From NCBI GenBank assembly GCA_903921605.1, contig CAIXQV010000083.1, positions 1-38,540 on the forward strand: DNA of 38,540 nt. The letters are read 5' to 3'. The number at the start of each line of letters is the position of its first letter. Within the stretch, counting starts at the first letter, position 1. This stretch comes from an uncultured Planctomycetaceae bacterium. Its GTDB lineage: Bacteria > Planctomycetota > Planctomycetia > Planctomycetales > Planctomycetaceae. The position numbers were made by a program, and so were the translations under genes. Below, in pieces: positions 1 through 8,246 of the stretch. The notes beneath the pieces were generated by a model that had not been told where the DNA came from, made no database searches, and saw only the letters and a program-made list of their open reading frames with translations.

Positions 1-1
1 G

Positions 2-928
2 CCAGTTCCGGAAATCATTGCTCCGGCTGAGGATGCTGCCAGTACAGGTCGCCGTACTGCTTTAGCGAAATGGATGACGAGTCCACAGAATCCGCTGACA
101 TCGCGAGTCATGGTTAATCGTTTGTGGCAGTTTCACTTTGGACGCGGAATTGTCAGGACCTCGAGTGACTTTGGATTTCAGGGAAGCAAGCCGACGCATC
201 CGGAGTTGCTAGATTGGCTGGCAGCTAGATTCGTGGAAGAAGGCTGGTCGATGAAGTCCATGCATCGTCTGATCATGAAGTCTGCGGCCTATCAGATGAG
301 TTCTCGCGGACGTGAAGACGCTCTGGCGAAAGACGCCACGAACGATCATCTGTGGCGATTTGATATGCGTCGTCTGTCGGCCGAAGAGATTCGAGACTCG
401 ATTCTTTGGGCCAATGGAACACTGTCGGCCGATTGCATGTTTGGGCCTTCGATCTATACAAAGATTCCGGACGAGGTCAAAGCGGGCCAGTCACAACCAG
501 GTGCTGGCTGGGGAGTTTCGTCGCCGGAAGATGCAGCTCGACGAAGTATCTACATCCATGTCAAACGGTCCTTGTTGGATCCGATGCTGGAAAGCTTTGA
601 CATGGCGGATACGGATCAGACATGTCCGGTCCGCTTCGTAACGACTCAGCCGACTCAGGCTTTGGGGCTCCTGAACAGCGAATTCATGCAGGAGCAGGCG
701 AGCATGTTTGCCGAGATGGCCGCCGAGCAACATCCGGAGTCGCTGGAAGCTCAGGTGCGAATGGCTTTGCGCCGAGTCACTCAACGGGAACCATCTCAGG
801 AAGAAGTGAATCGCGGACTGGACTTGATCAGCAGTCTGGAGAAGGAGAACGATCTTTCGCCGGAGAAGGCTCGTAAGTACTTTTTCCTTGTGGCCCTGAA
901 CCTAAACGAGTTCTTGTATCTGGACTGA
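2..928 (+). CDS. DUF1553 (PSD1) protein, C-terminal part, 5' end outside the window
   Basis: The reading frame is open from base 2, so this is the last 308 codons of a gene that starts upstream; the ATG at 74 is internal. The family signature is clear: a stretch reading GRRTALAKWMTSP followed by VMVNRLWQFHFGRGIV, SDFGFQG and HPELLDWLA, as in PSD1/DUF1553. The same motifs recur in the complete gene at 5175-8186. In that family the missing N-terminal part would hold a PSCyt1 haem domain (CxxCH) and DUF1549. Such proteins are secreted and are thought to act in electron transfer linked to polymer breakdown, but no reaction is established. They are often followed by a DUF1501 gene; here the next gene is a DUF11 protein instead. 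Family assignment is strong, function is not. Confidence 0.9.
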   Translation, partial: PVPEIIAPAEDAASTGRRTALAKWMTSPQNPLTSRVMVNRLWQFHFGRGIVRTSSDFGFQGSKPTHPELLDWLAARFVEEGWSMKSMHRLIMKSAAYQMSSRGREDALAKDATNDHLWRFDMRRLSAEEIRDSILWANGTLSADCMFGPSIYTKIPDEVKAGQSQPGAGWGVSSPEDAARRSIYIHVKRSLLDPMLESFDMADTDQTCPVRFVTTQPTQALGLLNSEFMQEQASMFAEMAAEQHPESLEAQVRMALRRVTQREPSQEEVNRGLDLISSLEKENDLSPEKARKYFFLVALNLNEFLYLD

Positions 929-1193
929 GACAATAATCCTGGCCAACCCTCAGGGGAGGTTAAAGCCGGCGGCATGGGTTGTTTGGGGAGACGTGAAATC
1001 CTCGGGCCGCAAAGTCTGGTCGGTTTTCGTGGGCACGGCGACGTTCAAGACGACCGGGGATTCCGGGCAAACTGAGAAACTCGCCTTCCCCCATTCGGCG
1101 GATTCTGCTACTTCTTAGAGCACATGCGCCGTTCATGAGTTCCGCGGGAGGTGGGACGATGACAGGATTGGCCCGGCGCGGGAAGGGATTCCC

Positions 1194-4028
1194 ATGCAAA
1201 GTTCATTATGGAAGCTGTTAACAGCTGCTGGCATTATTGGCATAGGTACGCTCGTCGTTCTGGAAGTCCAGAATCGACTGCCGGCGCGCAATTCGACCGT
1301 CAACGGGGTGACTGTGCAGTCGACGGGAACGGAAATCTCCGTGACTCCCGACGCTACGACTCCGTTTGATGAAGAATTGGCTGCCGCGTCAATTGCTGAC
1401 GGCGCGAACAGTCCGGACAAATTTGACGGTCCCGGGGCTGGTGTGGGACGGCCGGCGCCTCCGGCGAATAACAGCCAGTTCTTTGGTGCAGCCGAAGAGC
1501 GGACCGTTCATAAAGACGAATTGACAGACAACGCCAGTCCGTTCGCTGTCTCCCTGACGGAGCCCGAAGAGAGTGACTCAACAGAGTTGCCGGCGGCCGG
1601 TGAAGCAGTCTCAGCAGACTTCGACACAGCTGTCACCTCTGCCTCTCCCAGCACGACTGCAAAGACCTCCGTGAAGGCCGCCAGCTTTCATCCTGATGGA
1701 GCTTCGGCGGCTGGGTCAACAATTGCTGCAGGTGACTCGGTCCCCGTGATGGAACTTCCGGCGGCAAATGATGATGCGCCAGTGATCCCCTTTCCTAATG
1801 AAATCGCTGCAACAAACGCAGCTGCACCAATTGCGGCAGGTACTGCAGCAAAAGACAACAAGTCTTCGGACAAGAAGACGATGATGTTCTTTCCTAATGG
1901 AGGAAAGAAGGAGCAAAAGGCAGCCTCATCTCCGACAGCATCAACGACAACCCCCGTGAAACCGACTGCTGCAACTGGCACTGGCAACACTTTGTCTGCT
2001 TCAAATGCTGCTCCCGTGGCTACGGTTGATTTGCAGCCGACACCGACAATCGACGCTGATGTTCCACCAACGACGTTTGCATCAGACGCCGCTTCGACTG
2101 CTACAAAGGTTCCAAAGACGGCTTCCGCTCCGAAGCCAGTCCAATCTGTCCGAAGAACTTCAGCTTCATCGGATGAGCCATCCCTGTTTCTGCCTGATCC
2201 GGTACCGGATGTGACGAGCCCTCCAGTATCGAACCCTCGAACTCCGAGTCGGAGCCTTGATGAGGAGATACCGAGTTTCGAGCCAGCTCCTTTCGATGCG
2301 GATCCTGAAACGACAGATACTCCGGCTGCACCTCTGTCGGGGACTCCGATGGAAGACGAAGAAACGCTGCCGTTTATGCCAGATGAGCCATCGGAGCCAG
2401 CACTGGATCCTCTGGACCCAGCGGATGTTCCTCTGCCATCAACGGGTGGGTCTGAGCGGGATCGTGAATCTGAACCGGATGATTCCGGCAGCCCGTTGCC
2501 TTTTGAACCAGACCCGGCAACTCCGCGTCGAGATGACTCACAGCCGCTGCCAGCCGCCGATGATCTCCCGGATCGAGTCACTCGTCCGGGACGTGATCGA
2601 GAATCGAATACTCCGGAATCGACCCGCACCGTTTCCGAGGTGATGCGGCCTCAATTGACCATTCAGAAGAAAGCTCCCAACACTGCGACCGTTGGCGTCG
2701 CTCATGATTATACAATCCTCGTCACGAACGAAGGCGCATCATCGGCTTATGACGTGGTTGTGGATGATGAACTTGGTGGAGCCGCAGAGTTCGTGCAGTC
2801 GAAGCCAGTCGCCGAATACAACCGCGCTTCCGATCAGCTCACCTGGAGTTTCCGCGAACTTCGGGCGGGTGAAAAGAAAGAGATCACCGTTCGTATTCGC
2901 CCAACAGGCGAAGGAACTCTTGATGGTGTCGCGACCGTAAAGTTCAAAGCTCAGGTTAAGTCTGCCACCGTGATTACCGCTCCAAAACTGGAACTGGAGC
3001 TGACAGGACCGAGCGAAGTGAAAGTCGGTGACGAAGTTCAACTGACGTACTCGATCAGAAATCGTGGATCAGGCGATGCTTCAAACGTCGTTCTGCGGAG
3101 CGTGCTGCCTCCGGGATTGAAACATCCTGAAGGTGGCGACCTTGAGTATGAGATTGAAAATCTGCCCGCTGGCGGTTCAGAAAGTGTTGATCTGACTGTC
3201 ATTGCGGCTGAGCCGGGCGACTTGATTCTTGTCTCCGCTGAAGTGACCTCTTCGGGGATCTCGGCGGCCAAAGCCAAGACCGAAATCGAAGTGGTGGGAG
3301 CTCAGCTGACACTGGAACGATTGGGTCCGGAGCGTCGCTATGTCGGACGTTCTGCGACTTATCAGAACATCGTGACGAACGATTCCAAGTTCGAAGCGAT
3401 TAATGCGACGGTTGTTGAAGAGGTGCCTCAGGGCCTGCGATTTGTCTCTGCCAGCGGTGGCGGCGTTTACAATCCGGACAATCGCCGCATTCAGTGGTCG
3501 GTTCCTAAGCTGGCAGCTGGCAAGCAGTTGGTGCTGGAAGTCGAACTGATTGCGGAAGAAGCCGGACAGATGGAAACGATCGTTGAAGTGACCGAGAACG
3601 CCGGCTTCAGAACTCCGCTGACCGAAAACACAATCGTGATTGTTGAAGATCTGCACAATGTCACGGCTGATATCAGTCGTCAGGATGAACCTGTTCAGGT
3701 TGGCGAACGATTTGGATTTACGGTGACGATCGACAATCGCGGCACAGCGGTGGCTCGCAATGTGGAAATGTCCGTTCAGGTGCCAACAGAACTAAAAGTT
3801 CTGGCGGCAGGTACGCGGCAGATTCCAGGAAAACTGATGGCGGGCAACGTTGTGAAGTACAACCGAGTGCTCGAGATCGGGCCGAACGAACAGATGACAT
3901 TCCAGCTGACTCTGCAGGGACAGCAGGCTGTCAAGAACGCGGTTGTAGAGGCGTTTCTGAAGTACGACGAAATGCAGAAGCCACTGATCGTTTCCGAATC
4001 CGTGACGGTCTACGATGACCGACCATAG
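1194..4028 (+). CDS. Large surface protein with DUF11-type repeats
   Basis: This 944-residue protein starts with a hydrophobic stretch (residues about 5-23, LLTAAGIIGIGTLVVL) that can act as a signal anchor. Residues about 30-480 are low-complexity, rich in Pro, Ser, Thr, Ala, Asp and Glu, and look like a disordered stalk. From about residue 484 there are four Ig-like repeats of roughly 105 residues, each with the DUF11 pattern (VGVAHDYTILVTNEG, VGDEVQLTYSIRNRGSGDAS, VGRSATYQNIVTND, VGERFGFTVTIDNRGTAVA). Such repeats occur in adhesins and cell-envelope proteins of Planctomycetes. There is no C-terminal anchor or sorting signal. AAGGGA lies eight bases before the ATG and supports the start. 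The 265 bases upstream (929-1193) hold no gene I can support. A structural or adhesive role is inference. Confidence 0.85.
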   Translation: MQSSLWKLLTAAGIIGIGTLVVLEVQNRLPARNSTVNGVTVQSTGTEISVTPDATTPFDEELAAASIADGANSPDKFDGPGAGVGRPAPPANNSQFFGAAEERTVHKDELTDNASPFAVSLTEPEESDSTELPAAGEAVSADFDTAVTSASPSTTAKTSVKAASFHPDGASAAGSTIAAGDSVPVMELPAANDDAPVIPFPNEIAATNAAAPIAAGTAAKDNKSSDKKTMMFFPNGGKKEQKAASSPTASTTTPVKPTAATGTGNTLSASNAAPVATVDLQPTPTIDADVPPTTFASDAASTATKVPKTASAPKPVQSVRRTSASSDEPSLFLPDPVPDVTSPPVSNPRTPSRSLDEEIPSFEPAPFDADPETTDTPAAPLSGTPMEDEETLPFMPDEPSEPALDPLDPADVPLPSTGGSERDRESEPDDSGSPLPFEPDPATPRRDDSQPLPAADDLPDRVTRPGRDRESNTPESTRTVSEVMRPQLTIQKKAPNTATVGVAHDYTILVTNEGASSAYDVVVDDELGGAAEFVQSKPVAEYNRASDQLTWSFRELRAGEKKEITVRIRPTGEGTLDGVATVKFKAQVKSATVITAPKLELELTGPSEVKVGDEVQLTYSIRNRGSGDASNVVLRSVLPPGLKHPEGGDLEYEIENLPAGGSESVDLTVIAAEPGDLILVSAEVTSSGISAAKAKTEIEVVGAQLTLERLGPERRYVGRSATYQNIVTNDSKFEAINATVVEEVPQGLRFVSASGGGVYNPDNRRIQWSVPKLAAGKQLVLEVELIAEEAGQMETIVEVTENAGFRTPLTENTIVIVEDLHNVTADISRQDEPVQVGERFGFTVTIDNRGTAVARNVEMSVQVPTELKVLAAGTRQIPGKLMAGNVVKYNRVLEIGPNEQMTFQLTLQGQQAVKNAVVEAFLKYDEMQKPLIVSESVTVYDDRP

Positions 4029-4118
4029 GATTGGTGGTTTAGCAAACACCAACAGTGATCACCTGAGCCTGAGCCTTTAGACGAATAGTTTCCGTCGATT
4101 CGGCTAGTGTCCCTTAAT

Positions 4119-4190
4119 TCGTAGTGCCGACTTCAGTCGGTAAAAGGCCCCTGACTCGCACTGAAATGCTGGCGTAAGCCAGCACTACGA
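4119..4190. repeat. Palindromic element with two inner hairpins
   Basis: The ends are inverted repeats, TCGTAGTGC (4119-4127) and GCACTACGA (4182-4190). Inside are two perfect small hairpins, CCGACT-TC-AGTCGG (4127-4140) and GCTGGC-GTAA-GCCAGC (4168-4183). It lies between two convergent genes, where it could also act as a transcription stop. The build resembles REP/MITE-like elements dispersed in Planctomycete genomes. Confidence 0.7.
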
Positions 4191-4218
4191 GCGAAATCGA
4201 ACGGCCGCTGCCGTTGAA

Positions 4219-5109
4219 TTACTTCTCCAGCAGATCGCTGTCGACCAGCCACTCCGTCAGCCGCTGAGGCCACAACCCGGCGGCTGTTTTTGAGTCTGGC
4301 CGGAATCCGAAGCCGTGACCAGCGTTCGAATAGATATGAAGCTCAGCGGGAACTCCGGCGGCTTTGTACTTGAGGTACAAGTCCGCCATTCCCAGAGCGA
4401 TGTCGTCTCGATCCTTTGCTCCCAGAGCAATAAACGCTGGCGGCATACCGGTGGAAACCGTAAAGCGGCTCGAACTACCCGGATAAATCAGCACCTGAAA
4501 ATCCGGACGACAGCTTGCTCTTTCAATTGCGTCGACAGCATCCGGGTTGCCATTATCGGATTGCATGGCACTCAACGCGGCCAGTTCACCTCCGGCAGAG
4601 AAGCCCAGAATGCCGATTCGATCAGGGCGAATCTTCCATTCTTCGGCCCTCGCACGAACCAGTCGCAGAGCGCGGCGAGTGTCGGCCATGGCATGGTCAT
4701 CAACGGTGTATGGTGAACCTTCTTCGCGAGCCAATCGATAACGCAGGACAAAGGCGGCGATGCCCTGCTCAGCGAACCATTCTGCCAGGCTGTCGCCTTC
4801 ATGCCCGAGGCAAAGAACTCGATGCCCGCCGCCCGGAGCAATAATGATAGCGGTTCCCGTGGCTTTGTCGGGCGCCGGAAGAAATGGCGTGATCGAGGGA
4901 TCATGCACATTGGACACGTTGCACTTCCCTGGCCCTTCGTCAACCTTCTCGGGCTCCTGCTTTCGACTCTCCGATCCCGGAGCGCCGTTTGGCCATAACT
5001 TGATGGCGTCGGATGATTCTGGCTTGTTAGCTGCGACCGAAACGTGGCCGGAGGTTATTGTCATCCAGCAAGAAAGCAACAGGAGTGTTTGAAGCGAGTG
5101 ACGAATCAT
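4219..5109 (-). CDS. Secreted alpha/beta-hydrolase, esterase/lipase family
   Basis: This is a 296-residue protein with an N-terminal signal peptide (about residues 1-26, ending near VSVAA). The alpha/beta-hydrolase fold is shown by the oxyanion-hole motif PGGGH (92-96), the nucleophile elbow GFSAGG (Ser171), an acidic residue in GAKDRDD (Asp233 likely) and a His in NAGHGFG (His265). It belongs to the BD-FAE/acetyl-esterase group often found next to polysaccharide-degrading enzymes. Removal of acetyl or feruloyl groups from plant or algal polysaccharides is likely but not shown. The ATG at 5109 has GAAGGGA upstream at a somewhat long distance. The gene converges with the DUF11 gene. The next gene upstream on the same strand, 5175-8186, ends 65 bases away and may be co-transcribed. 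Confidence 0.85.
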   Translation of the reverse strand: MIRHSLQTLLLLSCWMTITSGHVSVAANKPESSDAIKLWPNGAPGSESRKQEPEKVDEGPGKCNVSNVHDPSITPFLPAPDKATGTAIIIAPGGGHRVLCLGHEGDSLAEWFAEQGIAAFVLRYRLAREEGSPYTVDDHAMADTRRALRLVRARAEEWKIRPDRIGILGFSAGGELAALSAMQSDNGNPDAVDAIERASCRPDFQVLIYPGSSSRFTVSTGMPPAFIALGAKDRDDIALGMADLYLKYKAAGVPAELHIYSNAGHGFGFRPDSKTAAGLWPQRLTEWLVDSDLLEK

Positions 5110-5174
5110 TGTGAGGTTTCCCTTCAGTCGGGTGTGGAAGAGTCGAAGCCCGGGTTATGGAACCAGCATGGGGC

Positions 5175-8100
5175 TCAATCAACGTAGACAAATTCGTTGG
5201 AGTTCAGGAGAGCAAGGCAGGCGACTGCGAGATCTCGCTGGCTCAGCAGATGAGTTGCTGCGTCTGATTCGGAAGCGGATGGAGAACGTCCCAGAGCGAT
5301 CTGAAACAATCGCTGAACCTGTTCAGTCGCACCGTCCCCGGCGTCCACGCGGATTCGCTCAGCCAGATGGACAGACTGCTGTCGCATGAACTCGTTATTC
5401 AACAGCGCCAGAGCCTGCAGTGACGTCGTCGTGATATTTCGAGATGGCGTCAGATTTGCCGCGTTCGGGCAGTCCAGTGTCGCCATAAACTGATCCGGAG
5501 TCGTCCGAACGACAAACCGGTACACGCTGCGTCGCCAGAGTTCGGGCTTGTCCGCGGTGATGTACTTGTAAACCGGCGCGTACTCTTCTTGATACTCAAA
5601 GTCGCGATAGCCGGGGCCATACATGGTCGTATTCAGCTTGCCGCTGACCGCCAGCACGGAGTCTCGCAGAGATTCCGCATCAATGCGACGAGCATGTTGA
5701 CGCCACAAGAGCCGATTGCCGGAATCCAGTTGATGAGCTTTCGCGACACGAGCCGTGTCGGCAGGATGTGATGATTGTTGATAGGCCCGGCTCAGGCAAA
5801 TTCGGCGATGCAGTTTCTTCAGAGACCATCCGTCGCGTTGAAACTGATCGGCCAGCCAGTCAAGTAGTTCCGGATGCGATGGCAGGCTGCCGCCAAGACC
5901 AAAGTCGCTGGGAGTATCGACCAGACCTGTTCCAAAATGATGATGCCACAACCGGTTCACGATCACTCGCCGAGTCAGCGGATTGTTCTCGGAGCAGATC
6001 CAGTTCGCCAAGGCGATGCGCCGTTCGGAATCTGGCAGTGTTGAGTCGCCAAAGGCCGATTCCAGATTGGAAATGCAGGAGATTGTGCCGGGGGGCACTT
6101 CGTCGCCATTTTGTTCCGGATCGCCGCGAAGCTGGACATGAACGGCGGGAGGTGTTTCCGAAACCGTGGCATAGACCTTAGCAGGCTCTGGCAGGCTCTT
6201 GAGCTGATCCTGAAGCTCGGCCACTCGCTTTGTAGCGATGGCAATTTTGCCTGCATCTGGATTGCTGGAGGCAGTTTCCAGTTGAGCATCTGCGAAGCAA
6301 ATCTGATCGTGCCCGATGTCGTTTCCATGATCGGTCGCCATCAATGTCAGGAATCTGACAGAGGCCGGAATCGCCAGCGAGATGTCCTGAAGACCATCGT
6401 CTCTTCCAAGGCCCAATCGTTCAAACTTCTTCTGGCCATCCAGCAGCACAAAAACGCTGGCGCCGGCTTTTGGCGTCTGCCCGAAGTAACCGACCTGAGC
6501 TCGCAAGGTGACGTCAGGCGACATCCCCGCCGCGCGAAGTTCATCGAGATCAAAAGTGATTGCGGCATTGGCATGAAGAGACAGCAACGAGTGCCCCTCA
6601 GTGCTGAAATCGACATCGCTCAACGAGGTCGAGAATTGAGAATTCACGGGACCATTTCGAATCGCATCCCACGCTTTGCCGCCAGTGTCAGGGACGTCCT
6701 TTGCAGTCAATCCTGTCGACGAGATAACGACGTCGCCGGATGCTTCTCCATCGGGAATAGCGACACCGTCAATAAATGGTAGTTCTGAAACAGCGAACGC
6801 ATTTGTCTTTGCGGATTCCAGAGAACCGCGTCGTTCATTCGTGGCTTTTCCAGAGGATGGATCCACGGCGAAGCCTGATTTCCCGGTGCCACGGCCGTTT
6901 CCTCCGCCGACGATATCCGCGAGGCTCCAGCCATCACCTCGGAGTTTCGAGAGTTCTGTTCTTGCATCGTCCAGACTTTTTTCCAGCTCCGTTTTCTTTG
7001 CGGCCAACTGCTTTTGTTCGTCTGACGAGACGATGCGATCAGCTCGGCGAACGCCGGCAAACACAGACGTCAGAGAGTAATACTCCTTCTGTGAAATCGG
7101 ATCGAGCTTGTGATCATGACATCTCGCACAGTTGATCGTCACGGCACAAGCGGAGGTCATGACCTGCGTCAGCATGTCATCCAGATCATCAGCCCGAGCG
7201 AGGCGTTTCAGAACTGGGCTGGGGGTTTCAGCCTGTCCCACAAAGTCCCATGGACCGGCGGCCAGGAAGCCAGTGGCAATGACCGCATCGGGATCGGCTG
7301 GCCGCAAAGCATCGCCGGCAGTTTGGTCGCGGAGAAACTGGTCGTATGGCATGTCGTTGTTGATCGCTCGGATCACCCAGTCGCGGTATGGCCAGGCGTT
7401 GTCGCGACGCTGATCGCGTTCAAAGCCATGCGTGTCGGCGTAGTGAGCAATATCCAGCCAATGTCGAGCCCAGCGTTCGCCGTAATGCGGCGACGCCAGA
7501 AAAGTGTCGACCAGTGTCTCGTAAGCGCTCGGACCCGGATCGGCAACGAACGTCTGAATCTGTTCGGGTGTTGGTGGCAGACCCAGAAGATCGAACGACA
7601 AACGACGAATCAAGGTCCGTCGATCGGCGGGTTCAGAAAGATCGAGCTGATGTTTTGAAAGCTCTGCCAGAATGAAGCGATCGATCTCCGTGATGGCTGA
7701 GGTTGGGGCATTTGATGAGACCACATCGGTCGGAGGCTGCGTAGTCTTGATGGGTTGCCAGGCCCAGTGTTGCAGCCGAGGATCGATAGTTGCAGAACGA
7801 TCGTGGTCGGTTTCGGGCCAAACGGCTCCGTTAGCAATCCAGCGACGCAGGAGTTCGATTTCTGAAGCGGTTAGCGCGGCTCCCTCTGGAGGCATCCTTA
7901 TTCCCGGATCGGCGCTGGTGATTCGCTGGATAAGAGAGCTGTTTTCTGGCTGGGCCGGGTTGATGACAAGGCCGCCATCGCCGCCTCGAAACGCAAACGA
8001 CTTGGCATCCAGTCGGAGCCCGCTCTTCTGAGTTTCCGCGCCATGACAACTTCCGCAATGCTTGGTCAGCAGCGGCCGAATCTGAAGTTCAAAGTTGATC

Positions 8101-8186
8101 TCATCGGCTGCAGCAATATTGGCCACGGCAAGCAGAATCAAAGCACTGCAGAATGTTCGCCCAGTAGTCTGGAGAAGTGCCGACAT
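5175..8186 (-). CDS. PSCyt1-DUF1549-NPCBM-like-DUF1553 secreted haem protein
   Basis: The protein has 1003 residues. A signal peptide covers about 1-27. A PSCyt1 haem site, CGSCH, is at 44-48 and the typical RMPPEGAALTASEI follows. DUF1549 (PSCyt2) spans about 155-370 and contains a second haem site, CARCH, near 353-357. A short coiled coil follows near residue 390. Residues about 470-640 read like an NPCBM/NEW2-type beta-sandwich, with VFVLLDGQKKFE and RFLTLMATDHGND. DUF1553 (PSD1) fills about 720-1003, with VIVNRLWHHHFGTGLVDTPS. The family is exported and thought to couple electron transfer to degradation of sugars or other polymers; the substrate is unknown. The extra beta-sandwich between the two conserved halves suggests carbohydrate binding. 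There is no DUF1501 partner next to it. The ATG at 8186 fits the signal peptide. Confidence 0.9.
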   Translation of the reverse strand: MSALLQTTGRTFCSALILLAVANIAAADEINFELQIRPLLTKHCGSCHGAETQKSGLRLDAKSFAFRGGDGGLVINPAQPENSSLIQRITSADPGIRMPPEGAALTASEIELLRRWIANGAVWPETDHDRSATIDPRLQHWAWQPIKTTQPPTDVVSSNAPTSAITEIDRFILAELSKHQLDLSEPADRRTLIRRLSFDLLGLPPTPEQIQTFVADPGPSAYETLVDTFLASPHYGERWARHWLDIAHYADTHGFERDQRRDNAWPYRDWVIRAINNDMPYDQFLRDQTAGDALRPADPDAVIATGFLAAGPWDFVGQAETPSPVLKRLARADDLDDMLTQVMTSACAVTINCARCHDHKLDPISQKEYYSLTSVFAGVRRADRIVSSDEQKQLAAKKTELEKSLDDARTELSKLRGDGWSLADIVGGGNGRGTGKSGFAVDPSSGKATNERRGSLESAKTNAFAVSELPFIDGVAIPDGEASGDVVISSTGLTAKDVPDTGGKAWDAIRNGPVNSQFSTSLSDVDFSTEGHSLLSLHANAAITFDLDELRAAGMSPDVTLRAQVGYFGQTPKAGASVFVLLDGQKKFERLGLGRDDGLQDISLAIPASVRFLTLMATDHGNDIGHDQICFADAQLETASSNPDAGKIAIATKRVAELQDQLKSLPEPAKVYATVSETPPAVHVQLRGDPEQNGDEVPPGTISCISNLESAFGDSTLPDSERRIALANWICSENNPLTRRVIVNRLWHHHFGTGLVDTPSDFGLGGSLPSHPELLDWLADQFQRDGWSLKKLHRRICLSRAYQQSSHPADTARVAKAHQLDSGNRLLWRQHARRIDAESLRDSVLAVSGKLNTTMYGPGYRDFEYQEEYAPVYKYITADKPELWRRSVYRFVVRTTPDQFMATLDCPNAANLTPSRNITTTSLQALALLNNEFMRQQSVHLAERIRVDAGDGATEQVQRLFQIALGRSPSASESDAATHLLSQRDLAVACLALLNSNEFVYVD

Positions 8187-8209
8187 AATAGAAACAGTCC
8201 CAGATGGAT

Positions 8210-8240
8210 GTAGGCCGGACCGAGCGGAGCGAGTACCGGC
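8210..8240. repeat. Short palindromic repeat, GTAGGCCGG type
   Basis: The core has inverted ends GCCGG (8214-8218) and CCGGC (8236-8240) around a GAGCGGAGCGAG centre. It fills most of the 60-base gap between two genes on the minus strand. I recall similar sequences as common intergenic units in Planctomycete genomes; the copy number here cannot be counted from one window. Confidence 0.5.
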
Positions 8241-8246
8241 AGATGA

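Noticed and set aside
1688..2629. Open frame of 313 codons on the minus strand
   Set aside because: It lies fully inside the low-complexity part of the DUF11 gene. Its Ser/Gly-rich product is the complement of the Pro/Ala/Ser codons, and it has no start signal or known domain.
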